Origin: BPGX01 sp037447455
GTDB lineage: Bacteria; Bacteroidota; Bacteroidia; B-17B0; Aurantibacillaceae
DNA length: 64,000 nucleotides
Reading direction: 5' to 3'
Assembly (NCBI GenBank): GCA_037447455.1
Contig: JBBIGQ010000001.1
Location: 248,001 to 312,000 of the forward strand
Made by a program: the position numbers and the translations under genes. The notes beneath the pieces were generated by a model that was not told the origin of the DNA, did not search any database, and saw only the letters and a program-made list of their open reading frames with translations. Positions 1 to 8,198 of this stretch are shown in pieces (position 1 is the stretch's first letter; each line of letters begins with the position of its first letter).

Positions 1-396
1 TTTTCTTTCAATTTTGATTTCCAACACTTCTGTTCCCAGGTCTTTTTCTCTGTATTGACCATATTTTAATGGAATGTGGTTGTTTTTGTATAAATCAGAC
101 AGATAAGAATTTTTACATTGTGCATTGTTGTATAAATGAAAAAACAACTCATTCAGCTTATCGGGCGAATTGTTCCAATATATAATTTCTTCATAACCAT
201 CAATAATATTTGTAGTATCATTAAGTTTAGCATAAATGTTATAGTGTACATCCTGTTGCCAATAAGCGGCATGTGGCTTTCGGTTTTTCCAATATAAGGG
301 ATTATCTTTACTTCTATACTGCAAATATTCTTTTTGTGCATAAATGTTTAAAACTAACTTTAATAATAAGGAGAATAAAGCAGATTTTCTCAACAT
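1..396 (-). CDS. M1-family metallopeptidase, N-terminal part (cut by window edge)
   Basis: An open frame runs on the minus strand from the ATG at 396 to the window edge (132 codons, no stop), so the catalytic part is outside the window. The first ~20 residues form a signal peptide (MLRKSALFSLLLKLV..., ending near IYAQ). The mature start contains YWQQDVHYNI, then GYEEIIYWNNSPDKL and FFHLYNNAQ, the pattern of the N-terminal beta-domain of Bacteroidota M1 aminopeptidase-like proteins. The HExxH zinc site cannot be checked. A TACATTTG -7 element lies 12 bases upstream of the start. The gene is divergent from the photolyase. The family call rests on the N-terminal pattern alone. Confidence 0.72.
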   Translation of the reverse strand, partial: MLRKSALFSLLLKLVLNIYAQKEYLQYRSKDNPLYWKNRKPHAAYWQQDVHYNIYAKLNDTTNIIDGYEEIIYWNNSPDKLNELFFHLYNNAQCKNSYLSDLYKNNHIPLKYGQYREKDLGTEVLEIKIERK

Positions 397-407
397 GTTT
401 TTTTGAG

Positions 408-415
408 CAAATGTA
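408..415 (-). promoter_or_regulatory. Bacteroidota -7 element for the M1 peptidase gene
   Basis: On the minus strand this reads TACATTTG, an exact match to TAnnTTTG, 12 bases before the ATG at 396. No clear TTG -33 element is visible at the usual distance. Confidence 0.45.
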
Positions 416-451
416 AAGAAAATTAAAGAACATAAAATAATTGAAATCCAC

Positions 452-459
452 TACCTTTG
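452..459 (+). promoter_or_regulatory. Bacteroidota -7 element for the photolyase gene
   Basis: TACCTTTG matches TAnnTTTG and lies 8 bases before the ATG at 468. It overlaps the upstream in-frame TTG candidate region, which argues that translation starts at 468 on a very short leader. Confidence 0.5.
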
Positions 460-467
460 CGAAAAAA

Positions 468-1805
468 ATGAAAGAAAATGTCGTTATTCACTGGTTTAGA
501 AGAGATTTAAGAGTAAAAGACAATCATGCATTATATGAAGCATTGCAAAGTGGTTGGCCAGTAGTTCCAATATTCATTTTTGATAAAAATATTTTAAACC
601 ATCTTTCGTCAAAAGATAAAAGAGTTTGTTTTATTCACGATACACTCAACTTATTGAATAATGAATTGTTTTCTAAATATCAATCAGGTATTGAATTTTA
701 TTATGATGTGCCTGAGAAAGCATTTGAAAAAATTTTAGAAAAATATACTGTTGTTGCTGTGTATGCTAATAAAGATTATGAACCTTATGCTATTCAAAGA
801 GATAAACGGATACAAAATTTACTGAAAAATAAAGGCATACAAATGATTTTATTAAAAGATCACGTCATTTTTGAAGAAAATGAAATCTTAAAAGTCGATG
901 GTTCCACGTACAATGTATTTACGCACTATGCAAAGGCGTGGAAAACTAAATTTTCTGAAGTTTATTCTTCACAAATAAAATTCTATCCTTCGGAACGATA
1001 TTTGAATAACTTAAAGAAGTTCTCTATTCTCAATAAAATACCTTCATTGGAAGAAATGAATTTTCAAAAGATTGATTATACCTTAAAGCCATTAAATTTA
1101 TCTGAAACATTACTTACTAATTATCAAAGTTCAAGAGATATTATTTATCATGAAAACGGTACCACAAATGCCAGTGTTTATTTGAGATTTGGAACAATTA
1201 GCACAAGAGAATTAACAGATATTGCGTTGAAAAACAATTTAAAACTTTTGGATGAACTTATCTGGCGTGAGTTCTATCAAATGATTTTGCACCACTACCC
1301 GCAGAGTATTGATAGTAATTTTAGATCAGATTACAAAATTCAATGGGAAAATAATGAAGAATATTTCAATCGTTGGAAAAATGGACAAACAGGATTTCCT
1401 ATTATAGATGCAGCAATGAACGAATTAAATAGCACAGGATATATGCATAATCGTTGCCGAATGATCGTTTCAAATTTTTTGACAAAGATATTGTTGATTG
1501 ATTGGCGATGGGGCGAAAAGTATTTTGCAGAAAAATTAATGGATTATGAAATGGCATCAAATGTGGGAAATTGGCAATGGTCAGCAGGAACAGGGGTAGA
1601 TGCGGCACCTTACTTTAGAATATTTAATCCATATCTACAACAAGAAAAATTTGATCCAGAATATAAATATGTCAAAAAATGGATAAACGATTTTAATCCT
1701 GAAAAATATCTGAAACCCATGATAAGCTACGAGGAGAGAAGAAAAAAGGTACTTATTAAATTAACTCCAATGCAGATCCGTCCTTCCAAAATTGGAAGAA
1801 TGTAA
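468..1805 (+). CDS. phrB: Deoxyribodipyrimidine photolyase (class I type)
   Basis: Light-driven repair of UV-induced pyrimidine dimers using FAD; cytoplasmic. The 445-residue protein has the N-terminal photolyase Rossmann domain (VIHWFRRDLRVKDNHAL) and the C-terminal FAD domain with WREFYQMIL, GFPIIDAAMNEL, TGYMHNRCRM, DYEMASNVGNWQW and FRIFNPYLQ, all hallmarks of class I CPD photolyases and related cryptochromes. The tryptophans of the electron-transfer chain appear to be kept. The start at 468 is chosen because the frame upstream runs through a promoter element, and MKENVVIHWFRRDLR fits family starts. It is a single gene, divergent from the M1 peptidase. A (6-4) or cryptochrome function cannot be excluded by eye, but the motif set fits CPD repair best. 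Confidence 0.9.
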   Translation: MKENVVIHWFRRDLRVKDNHALYEALQSGWPVVPIFIFDKNILNHLSSKDKRVCFIHDTLNLLNNELFSKYQSGIEFYYDVPEKAFEKILEKYTVVAVYANKDYEPYAIQRDKRIQNLLKNKGIQMILLKDHVIFEENEILKVDGSTYNVFTHYAKAWKTKFSEVYSSQIKFYPSERYLNNLKKFSILNKIPSLEEMNFQKIDYTLKPLNLSETLLTNYQSSRDIIYHENGTTNASVYLRFGTISTRELTDIALKNNLKLLDELIWREFYQMILHHYPQSIDSNFRSDYKIQWENNEEYFNRWKNGQTGFPIIDAAMNELNSTGYMHNRCRMIVSNFLTKILLIDWRWGEKYFAEKLMDYEMASNVGNWQWSAGTGVDAAPYFRIFNPYLQQEKFDPEYKYVKKWINDFNPEKYLKPMISYEERRKKVLIKLTPMQIRPSKIGRM

Positions 1806-1894
1806 CCTGCTTAAAACAAATGTTCCTACTGTTGCTTTTTTAACACTTCCCAAATCATGGAATATATAAACCTTGTAAACCAAATTTGAAAAAC

Positions 1895-1908
1895 ATGATT
1901 TAAATCAT
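1895..1908. promoter_or_regulatory. Perfect 14-bp palindrome resembling an FNR/CRP-family site
   Basis: The palindrome reads ATGATTTAAATCAT. It contains TGAT-N4-ATCA, the core of the FNR consensus TTGAT-N4-ATCAA. It lies 62 bases centre-to-start upstream of the histidine kinase gene. A -7-like TTATTTTG (one mismatch to TAnnTTTG) sits at 1931-1938, so the palindrome centre would be about 42 bases upstream of a start site near 1944, the usual place for a class II activator. The second gene of the operon encodes a CRP/FNR-type output, so autoregulation is a reasonable inference. Confidence 0.4.
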
Positions 1909-1956
1909 ATTTTAATTTTTGGCATTCAGATTATTTTGCGTTTTTATTTTAGGAGA

Positions 1957-3231
1957 ATGTGTGCTATTATTGTTTCCAAAAAGCGAATGCTCAATGAGTT
2001 AAAACTGGTAGAAGCCATTTTTTATTACTCTACAGAAGGAATAATAGTTTGCAAGAATTATTCAGAAATAGTAATGACCAATCCGCGTGCTGTTGAACTA
2101 TTTGGTTATACCACCGATGAGATGATCGGCATGAATATTGACACTTTGGTTCCATACGAAAAAAGAGAACATCATAAACAATTAAGAGAAAATTATTCTG
2201 CTCATCCCCATGCAAGGCCAATGGGGAAAAACTTAGAATTGTATGGTTGTCGCAAAGATGGTAGTAAGTTCCCGATAGAAGTAGGATTGAGCCCTTTTGA
2301 GATTAACCAAAGTCGTTATGTGGTTTGTTTTATTATTGATATTACAGATCGCAAACAGGCAGAAGAAAAATTAAAAGAATATGCAAATCTATTAAAACGA
2401 AAAAATGAGGAAATATCTTACTTAAATCATGTGCTGGAAAGCAAAGTGAAAGAAAGAACCAGAGAATTGGCAAGAGTTGTATATGAATTATCTCAAAGTA
2501 AAAACGAACTCTCTCAGGCATTAGAAAAAGAAAAAGCCCTGAATGAAATTAAGTCACGGTTTGTTTCTACAGCTTCGCACGAGTTCCGAACACCACTGGG
2601 CACTATTCTTTCTTCTATATCACTTATCCAAAGATATGCAAAAACGGAAGAGCAGGAAAAACGGGAAAAACATATACAACGGATAAAAAACGCTGTATCT
2701 CACCTGACGGAAATGCTGAATGATTTTTTATCCTTGGATAAATTGGAAGAAGGTATTATTCGTTACAAACCCGAATTGATTCACATCACAGAAACATTAA
2801 AACAAATTATAGAAGAAATAACACCTATTCTTAAAAAAGGGCAACACATCGTATACAAACACACAGCAGAAAAAGTGCAATGCATCGTAGATGCTCCAAT
2901 AATAAAAAATATTTTGTTTAATTTAATTTCCAATGCCAGCAAGTATTCTGACGAAAATAAACCCATTTTTGTTGAAAGTAAAATTGCTGACAACCTGCTG
3001 ATTGTTTCTGTAAAAGATGAGGGATATGGAATACCGGAAGAAGATCAGCCGTTTTTGTATACTCGTTTCTTTAGAGCCAACAATGTCAATACTATTCAGG
3101 GAACAGGTTTAGGATTAAACATTGTAAAAAAATACCTGGAATTAATGAACGGACGTATAGAATTTCAAAGTAAATTAAATGAAGGCAGCACTTTTACAAT
3201 ACATATTCCATTTCATATTAACGAAAACTAA
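1957..3231 (+). CDS. PAS-domain sensor histidine kinase
   Basis: Soluble sensor kinase of a two-component system. From the ATG at 1957: a PAS domain at about residues 15-135 (STEGIIVCK, FGYTTDEMIGM, ending CFIIDITDRK), a coiled coil at about 140-195 (VKERTRELARVVYEL), the HisKA dimerisation domain with the phospho-accepting histidine in STASHEFRTPLG (about H208), and a HATPase_c domain with N box (LFNLISNASKYS), G1 (VKDEGYGIPEED) and G2 (GTGLGLNIVKKYLEL). No transmembrane segment is visible, so it probably senses a cytoplasmic signal. AGGAG lies next to the chosen ATG; a TTG at 1936 or ATG at 1987 are alternatives. The response regulator starts 5 bases downstream. Confidence 0.88.
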   Translation: MCAIIVSKKRMLNELKLVEAIFYYSTEGIIVCKNYSEIVMTNPRAVELFGYTTDEMIGMNIDTLVPYEKREHHKQLRENYSAHPHARPMGKNLELYGCRKDGSKFPIEVGLSPFEINQSRYVVCFIIDITDRKQAEEKLKEYANLLKRKNEEISYLNHVLESKVKERTRELARVVYELSQSKNELSQALEKEKALNEIKSRFVSTASHEFRTPLGTILSSISLIQRYAKTEEQEKREKHIQRIKNAVSHLTEMLNDFLSLDKLEEGIIRYKPELIHITETLKQIIEEITPILKKGQHIVYKHTAEKVQCIVDAPIIKNILFNLISNASKYSDENKPIFVESKIADNLLIVSVKDEGYGIPEEDQPFLYTRFFRANNVNTIQGTGLGLNIVKKYLELMNGRIEFQSKLNEGSTFTIHIPFHINEN

Positions 3232-3236
3232 AAACT

Positions 3237-4316
3237 ATGAGTGCAACGAAAAAGAAAATTTTAATCATTGAAGATAACGCGGACATGCGGGATAATATTT
3301 CGGAAATATTAGAATTGGCGAACTATGAAATCATCACTGCTAAAAATGGGAAAGAAGGCGTAAAGAAATCACAAACAGAACATCCGGCTCTCATCATCTG
3401 CGACATTATGATGCCGGAGCTGGATGGTTATGGGGTGTTGTCTATTTTGTCAAAAGATAGTAAAACGACCGATATTCCTTTTATATTCCTGACGGCAAAA
3501 GCAGAAAAACAAGATCTAAGAAAAGGTATGGAAATGGGGGCTGATGATTACCTTACCAAACCTTTTACAGATACCGATTTACTGAATGCTGTTAGGACAC
3601 GATTGACAAAGCATGAAAAAATCAAAGCACTTCTTCAGGGTAATGAGCCGTCCTTAGAAAGTGTGCAAAGTTTTTTTGATGAAGCCGCCATACAATTATC
3701 TATTGATAAGTTAACCAAAGGACACAAAATAATTACTGTTTCCAAAAAAGAACTGCTATTTAGAGAGGAAAAATACCCGAATGCCTTGTACTTCATTGTT
3801 TCAGGGAAAATAAAAGCATTTCGTATTAACGAATATGGAAAAGAATTTATCATTGATCTTTATAAGCCGGGAGATTTTATAGGTTATGAGGCACTTTTGG
3901 AAGATACTACCTATCAGTTTTCTACAGCCGCATTAGAGGAATCGAAAGTATGTGTTATTCCAAAAGATCAGTTTTTTTTACTACTCAATACAAATAAAGA
4001 TGTAGCCAATACATTTATTAAATTGTTGTCTAATGGAATTAAAGAAAAAGAAGATCGATTGATTAAAATGGCCTACAATTCTATTCGTAAAAGAGTAGCA
4101 GAAGCATTATTATTACTCATTGAAAAATACAAGCAACCAGAAGATGAGGTGTTTAGCATCAATATGTCTCGCAACGATTTGAGTAGTTTAGTAGGAACAG
4201 CCACTGAAACATTAATACGGACTTTATCTGACTTTAAGGAAGAAGGGCTGGTGGAAGTAAAAGGGTCTACCATTAAAATAATCAATGAAGAAAAATTGAG
4301 AAAGATAAAGGGCTGA
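3237..4316 (+). CDS. Response regulator fused to a CRP/FNR-type DNA-binding module
   Basis: Likely partner of the upstream kinase. Residues 1-125 form a receiver domain with acidic pair E12/D13, phospho-acceptor D56 in ICDIMMPELDGYG, T86 in FLTAKAE and K108 in YLTKPF. Residues ~150-270 form a cyclic-nucleotide-type beta-barrel (KYPNALYFIVSGKIKAF, YKPGDFIGYEALL), followed by a long dimerisation helix and an FNR/CRP winged helix with recognition segment MSRNDLSSLVGTATETLIRTL. No FNR-type cysteine cluster is visible, so the barrel is probably not an iron-sulfur sensor. Phosphorylation would therefore control a CRP-type output. The gene is 5 bases behind the kinase and ends 2 bases before the convergent glycosyltransferase. 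Confidence 0.88.
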   Translation: MSATKKKILIIEDNADMRDNISEILELANYEIITAKNGKEGVKKSQTEHPALIICDIMMPELDGYGVLSILSKDSKTTDIPFIFLTAKAEKQDLRKGMEMGADDYLTKPFTDTDLLNAVRTRLTKHEKIKALLQGNEPSLESVQSFFDEAAIQLSIDKLTKGHKIITVSKKELLFREEKYPNALYFIVSGKIKAFRINEYGKEFIIDLYKPGDFIGYEALLEDTTYQFSTAALEESKVCVIPKDQFFLLLNTNKDVANTFIKLLSNGIKEKEDRLIKMAYNSIRKRVAEALLLLIEKYKQPEDEVFSINMSRNDLSSLVGTATETLIRTLSDFKEEGLVEVKGSTIKIINEEKLRKIKG

Positions 4317-4318
4317 AC

Positions 4319-5101
4319 TTACTTTTTACTATTGATAGATTGTTGTAAGGCAAGAAGTTTTTTGTACTTCAGATATGTTGCATAGGCCGAAATTCTGGCG
4401 ATGTGCCAGCCCGCCTTTCCATCTAAAAAACCCATGTGTATCAAATAATGATCAATAAACTTTGCAGCAGGATTGACAATGGTATTCCAACAATGAGCTC
4501 TTATGCCTTTTTCAAAATAAGCCCGCGATGCAATAGTAGTAAAATATTCTACTTGTTTGTAATGATTTTCTAATGTATAATAACTATAGTGCAATATGTC
4601 ACCTTTCAAATAACCCGTTACCTTATCTCCTTCAAACATTTCAAATTTATCATGTGGATTGATACCACGCCATTCTCCTTTATTTTTATTCCAGAGTCGT
4701 AATTTTTTATCCGGATACCAGTTGGAGTGCTTGACCCAATGTCCGCAATAATTGGTCAAACGATTCATATAATACCCCTCTTTATCCCACTTCCCTTTGA
4801 TTTCCAAAACACTTTGCTTTAAGGTCTTGTCAATGGCTTCATCAGCATCTAAACTTAAAACCCAATCATTGGTAGCCAGATTTTTTGCACGGTTTTTTTG
4901 CTGAATATGTCCATCAAAAGGATGTGTATAAAATTTCACCTGGTTATACGAACATGCTATTTCTTTTGTTTGGTCTGTGCTTCCGGAATCTAACACAATG
5001 ATTTCATCGGCTATTTCTTTTACACTTTCCAGGCAGCGTCCAATGTTTTTTTCCTCATTAAATGTAATAATAACAACGGATAATGTATCTGTATAACTCA
5101 T
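4319..5101 (-). CDS. Family 2 glycosyltransferase, WaaE/KdtX-like
   Basis: Predicted cytoplasmic, membrane-associated GT-A glycosyltransferase that adds a sugar to the lipopolysaccharide core or another surface glycan. The N-terminus carries LSVVIITFNEEKNIGRCLESV and DEIIVLDSGSTDQT, the donor-binding half of GT2 enzymes. LSLDADEAI is the metal-binding DxD. C-terminal features GYYMNRLTNYCGHWVKHSNWYPD and the RLWNKNKGEWRG region are typical of the WaaE/KdtX-like branch, whose known members act on lipopolysaccharide inner core. The gene is the last of a minus-strand row that starts with aldehyde dehydrogenase and is not next to other glycan genes; the exact acceptor is unknown. Confidence 0.82.
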   Translation of the reverse strand: MSYTDTLSVVIITFNEEKNIGRCLESVKEIADEIIVLDSGSTDQTKEIACSYNQVKFYTHPFDGHIQQKNRAKNLATNDWVLSLDADEAIDKTLKQSVLEIKGKWDKEGYYMNRLTNYCGHWVKHSNWYPDKKLRLWNKNKGEWRGINPHDKFEMFEGDKVTGYLKGDILHYSYYTLENHYKQVEYFTTIASRAYFEKGIRAHCWNTIVNPAAKFIDHYLIHMGFLDGKAGWHIARISAYATYLKYKKLLALQQSINSKK

Positions 5102-5110
5102 TGTGAAAAA

Positions 5111-5587
5111 CTAATAAACAATTTTATCTTCTTTTAATCTCCATTTTTCAAAGGCAGCCAGTGCTTTATCTCTTAAAATCTGATAAGTTTTGAGTTGCCT
5201 TAAATGATAAGGTTTTTCAATTTCTTTATATATGAAATCATCAGAAAAACCAATACTATCTGCATCTTGCTTTGTGTTAGCAAAATACATTTCAGAAATT
5301 CGTGCCCAGTATATCGCCCCTAAACACATAGGACAGGGCTCACAAGAAGTGTAAATGATACAACCGCTCAAATCAAAAGTATTTAGTTTTTTACATGCTT
5401 CCCGAATGGCCACTACTTCGGCGTGCATAGTAGGGTCATTGCACCTGGTAACCTGATTAACACCTTCTGCTATCAACTCATTATTTTTTACAATCACAGC
5501 GCCAAATGGACCACCACCATTATCTACATTTTGAATAGATAAATCAATGGCTTTTTGCATCCAGTATTGATGATTTTTTTCAATCAT
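5111..5587 (-). CDS. guaD: Guanine deaminase (cytidine-deaminase-like fold)
   Basis: Zinc enzyme that converts guanine to xanthine and ammonia in purine salvage or catabolism. The 158-residue protein is the length of the bacterial GuaD type (not the large amidohydrolase type). The zinc site is formed by HAEVVAIREA (H and catalytic E) and SCEPCPMCLGAIYWAR (two C). DDFIYKEIEKP near residue 120 and the C-terminal FEKWR are characteristic of the GuaD subfamily and separate it from tRNA adenosine deaminase TadA. It sits between the glycosyltransferase and a small conserved protein on the same strand. Confidence 0.85.
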   Translation of the reverse strand: MIEKNHQYWMQKAIDLSIQNVDNGGGPFGAVIVKNNELIAEGVNQVTRCNDPTMHAEVVAIREACKKLNTFDLSGCIIYTSCEPCPMCLGAIYWARISEMYFANTKQDADSIGFSDDFIYKEIEKPYHLRQLKTYQILRDKALAAFEKWRLKEDKIVY

Positions 5588-5592
5588 AATAG

Positions 5593-5820
5593 CTATTCTA
5601 TTATTAAACTGTTGTTTTCTATTCTGTAATTATCACTTTCACAGTAGATGCTCCACTTTTGCTCTCCAGAGGGAATTACATGATGGATAGTTCTGACTTC
5701 TTTGTTTTTAATAATAATATCTTTAAATAAATGTTCGTGATCATTTATCAATACTTTCCAAAACAGATTGTTGAAATTTTGATATTGGGTATTAAAGCGG
5801 ATTTTAAATTGATATTTCAT
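5593..5820 (-). CDS. Small conserved protein of unknown function
   Basis: A 75-residue protein with no signal peptide, membrane segment or known catalytic motif. It has the pattern FNNLFWKVLINDHEHLFKDI followed by alternating hydrophobic strands and SIYCESDNYRIENN, consistent with a small beta-rich fold. I recall similar 70-80 residue proteins in Bacteroidota but no assigned function. The frame ends 5 bases before guaD, so the two are probably co-transcribed. Translation is supported by position and by absence of a competing frame. Confidence 0.6.
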   Translation of the reverse strand: MKYQFKIRFNTQYQNFNNLFWKVLINDHEHLFKDIIIKNKEVRTIHHVIPSGEQKWSIYCESDNYRIENNSLIIE

Positions 5821-5878
5821 ATCAGCAAAAATAGTAAAACTTTTATCTTAAAATGAATATTATTTTCAATTATCAAAC

Positions 5879-6646
5879 TTAAATATGCACAATCATTTTT
5901 AATACTATATTATAGAAAAAATGCGGCTGTTCAGCGTGTACCCAATGCCCGGCATTGGTAATAGTGATTAATTGAGCATTCAGATAAATTTTTTGAATAT
6001 CCGTCCAATCTTTATTAGTTATATAATTTGATTTTTCTCCACGAATAAAAATAGTTTCGGTTTGAGATAGATAATTTGGAGTCGCTTTCAAAATTTCATC
6101 ATAATGATTTTGAATAGCATTTAAATTAAATCGCCAGTTTAATTTCTCTGGTGTTTCCCAATAGATATTTTTTAATAAAAATTGTATCACACCCTCTTCC
6201 TTCAAATACTTCCTTAAAATCATTTCTACCTCCTTTCTATTTTTCACTTGATTAAAATCTACAGCGTTTAATGCCTTGAATACTTCTTCATGACCGGGTT
6301 TATATTGTTTAGGTGCAATATCTACAACAATGAGTTTTTTTAATGTTTCTGGAAACAAATAATCGTACTTCATTGTCACCTTCCCCCCCATGCTATGTCC
6401 CATTAAAACAGGATGGTTTAAGTTTTCCGACAAAATAAGTTCACGCACATCTTTGGCCATTTGTTCATAAGACATTTCATCAGAATGTGGCGATAACCCA
6501 TGATTTCTTAAATCTACCGCATATACCTGCAATTGGTGTTCTGCAAATTTCTTTGCTAATGTATTCCAATTATCACTTTGTCCAAATAAGCCATGTAAAA
6601 TAATAAGTGGTGTACCTTCACCATATTTTCTGAAATGTAACATCAT
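5879..6646 (-). CDS. Alpha/beta hydrolase (YbfF-like esterase)
   Basis: A 255-residue single-domain alpha/beta hydrolase, probably a carboxyl- or thioesterase; cytoplasmic. The oxyanion-hole segment is LIILHGLFGQSDNW, the nucleophile elbow is GHSMGGK (serine near residue 95), the acid is likely in the strand before FIRGEKSNYI, and the catalytic histidine is in ITNAGHWVHAEQP. DLRNHGLSPHSD is typical of the YbfF/MhpC-like subgroup. The frame starts with two successive ATG codons at 6646 and 6643. It follows the aldehyde dehydrogenase by 2 bases, suggesting one transcript. The substrate is unknown. Confidence 0.82.
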   Translation of the reverse strand: MMLHFRKYGEGTPLIILHGLFGQSDNWNTLAKKFAEHQLQVYAVDLRNHGLSPHSDEMSYEQMAKDVRELILSENLNHPVLMGHSMGGKVTMKYDYLFPETLKKLIVVDIAPKQYKPGHEEVFKALNAVDFNQVKNRKEVEMILRKYLKEEGVIQFLLKNIYWETPEKLNWRFNLNAIQNHYDEILKATPNYLSQTETIFIRGEKSNYITNKDWTDIQKIYLNAQLITITNAGHWVHAEQPHFFYNIVLKMIVHI

Positions 6647-6648
6647 AA

Positions 6649-8073
6649 TTATTTTTCTTTTACTAATAATTTTCGTTCGGTCATTTCTTCAATAGCATAT
6701 TTTACACCTTCTCTGCCAAATCCACTGTTTTTAATACCTCCATAAGGCATGGCGTCGTGCCGTAAAATAGAACAAGCATTATGAATAATTCCACCGCAAT
6801 CAATGTGTTCAAAACAATAATTCAATTCTCTTATATCATTAGTGAAAACACCACATTGTAAACCATATTGAGAATCATTCACTCTTTGCACTGCGTCTTG
6901 AATATAACCATTGTAAGGTTCAATACATACAACAGGGGCAAACACTTCTTCTGCATACACTTTCATAGAATTATTCGTATTGGTAAAGATCACCGGTTCA
7001 TGATAATTTTTTATTCGTTTCCCACTCAATATTAGTTTTGCTCCTTGATTAACTGCTTCTTTAATCCACTGTTCTGTGCGAATAGCATTGGCTTCATCTA
7101 TCATCACGGAAATATCCGTCGTCTCTTCTAATGGATCACCGTATTTCAATTGTTTCACTTTTTCTGAAAACAATTGTGTGAACTTTTGAAAATGTTTGGA
7201 ATGAATAAAAAAACGTTGTGTGTGGATACATATCTGACCGCTGTAAGCAAAACCAGCGACTACACAATGATCCATAATTTTTTCTACTTCTGCACTTTCG
7301 GTAATAATAGTAGCGGCATTGCCACCTAATTCTAATGTTACTTTTTTAGACGCCGCAATAGATTTGATTTTCCAACCTACCGAAGGCGATCCGGTAAAAG
7401 ATACTTTTGCAATTAAAGGATGATTCAAAAATTTTTCAATAATCGCTGAAGGACAAGGCAACACAGAAGCGGCTTCTTTTGGCCAATTGCTTTGTTGAAT
7501 AATTGCTGCCAGTTTCAGAGCAGTCAGCGGAGTAGCCGAAGCGGGCTTTAAGATAAAAGGACAACCCGATGCAATAGCCGGTGCAATTTTATGTGCAACC
7601 AAATTGAGTGGAAAATTAAATGGCGTGATTGCCAATACTACGCCAACCGGAAATCGTTTTACAATGGCTTCTCTATTGAGTTGATCAGGTGTAGTGTCCA
7701 AAGAAAAATATTCGTAAGGAATGCGTTTGCTTTCTTCGGCGGCAATGGTAAATGTTTGGATAGCACGGTTCACTTCTGCTAATGCGTATCTATAAGGTTT
7801 AGCCGATTCGGTAGCAATTAGTGTTGCAAAGGTTTCTTTTTCTTGTTCAATTTGTTGAGCAATAAAAGACAATATACTGTATCGTTGATAAGAAGACAAA
7901 CCCCTAGTATGTAAAAACGCCTGATGTGCTTTTTGAATAGCAGATTTTATCATTGATTCATCGGCCAATGAGACATTTTGAACAAGTTGATTGGTGTAAG
8001 GATTGACGACAGGAAGCGATTGGGAAATATTCACAAAATCTCCCGCCAGATAAAGTGGTTGTGTAGTTTTCAT
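6649..8073 (-). CDS. NAD(P)-dependent aldehyde dehydrogenase
   Basis: Oxidises an aldehyde to the acid or acyl product; cytoplasmic. The 474-residue length and motifs fit the ALDH superfamily: the ITPFNFPLNLVAHKIAPA block, cofactor-binding FTGSPSVGWKI, the general base in LELGGNAA, and the catalytic cysteine in SGQICIHTQR. The C-terminus PYGGIKNSGFGREGVKYAIEEMTERK resembles the succinate-semialdehyde/lactaldehyde/non-phosphorylating GAPDH group, but the substrate cannot be read from these motifs. It is the first gene of the minus-strand row and has its own promoter at 8082-8115. Confidence 0.88.
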   Translation of the reverse strand: MKTTQPLYLAGDFVNISQSLPVVNPYTNQLVQNVSLADESMIKSAIQKAHQAFLHTRGLSSYQRYSILSFIAQQIEQEKETFATLIATESAKPYRYALAEVNRAIQTFTIAAEESKRIPYEYFSLDTTPDQLNREAIVKRFPVGVVLAITPFNFPLNLVAHKIAPAIASGCPFILKPASATPLTALKLAAIIQQSNWPKEAASVLPCPSAIIEKFLNHPLIAKVSFTGSPSVGWKIKSIAASKKVTLELGGNAATIITESAEVEKIMDHCVVAGFAYSGQICIHTQRFFIHSKHFQKFTQLFSEKVKQLKYGDPLEETTDISVMIDEANAIRTEQWIKEAVNQGAKLILSGKRIKNYHEPVIFTNTNNSMKVYAEEVFAPVVCIEPYNGYIQDAVQRVNDSQYGLQCGVFTNDIRELNYCFEHIDCGGIIHNACSILRHDAMPYGGIKNSGFGREGVKYAIEEMTERKLLVKEK

Positions 8074-8081
8074 ACAAGGAG

Positions 8082-8115
8082 CAAAATTAGGGAATTATGT
8101 AGATTAAATCATCAA
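8082..8115 (-). promoter_or_regulatory. Bacteroidota-type promoter for the aldehyde dehydrogenase operon
   Basis: On the minus strand TAATTTTG (8089-8082) is an exact TAnnTTTG -7 element, 8 bases from the ATG at 8073. TTG at 8115-8113 is a possible -33 element with a 23-base spacer, at the long end of the accepted range. Confidence 0.5.
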
Positions 8116-8141
8116 AAGAATTATTACACATTTTTTAATTA

Positions 8142-8162
8142 ATCCTAGTTTATAATTAGGAT
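8142..8162. promoter_or_regulatory. Weak dyad in the 8.1-kb divergent region
   Basis: ATCCTA (8142-8147) and TAGGAT (8157-8162) form a 6-bp inverted repeat with a 9-base spacer, between the divergent aldehyde dehydrogenase and IMPase genes. The arms are short enough to arise by chance in AT-rich DNA; a regulator site is only a possibility. Confidence 0.2.
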
Positions 8163-8198
8163 AAAAAATATTGTCATATTTGCCCTTGATAAAAAATC

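Noticed and set aside
153..341. 62-residue minus-strand frame at the left edge
   Set aside because: It is out of frame with the M1 peptidase N-terminus (396 to 1), which has a signal peptide and family motifs.
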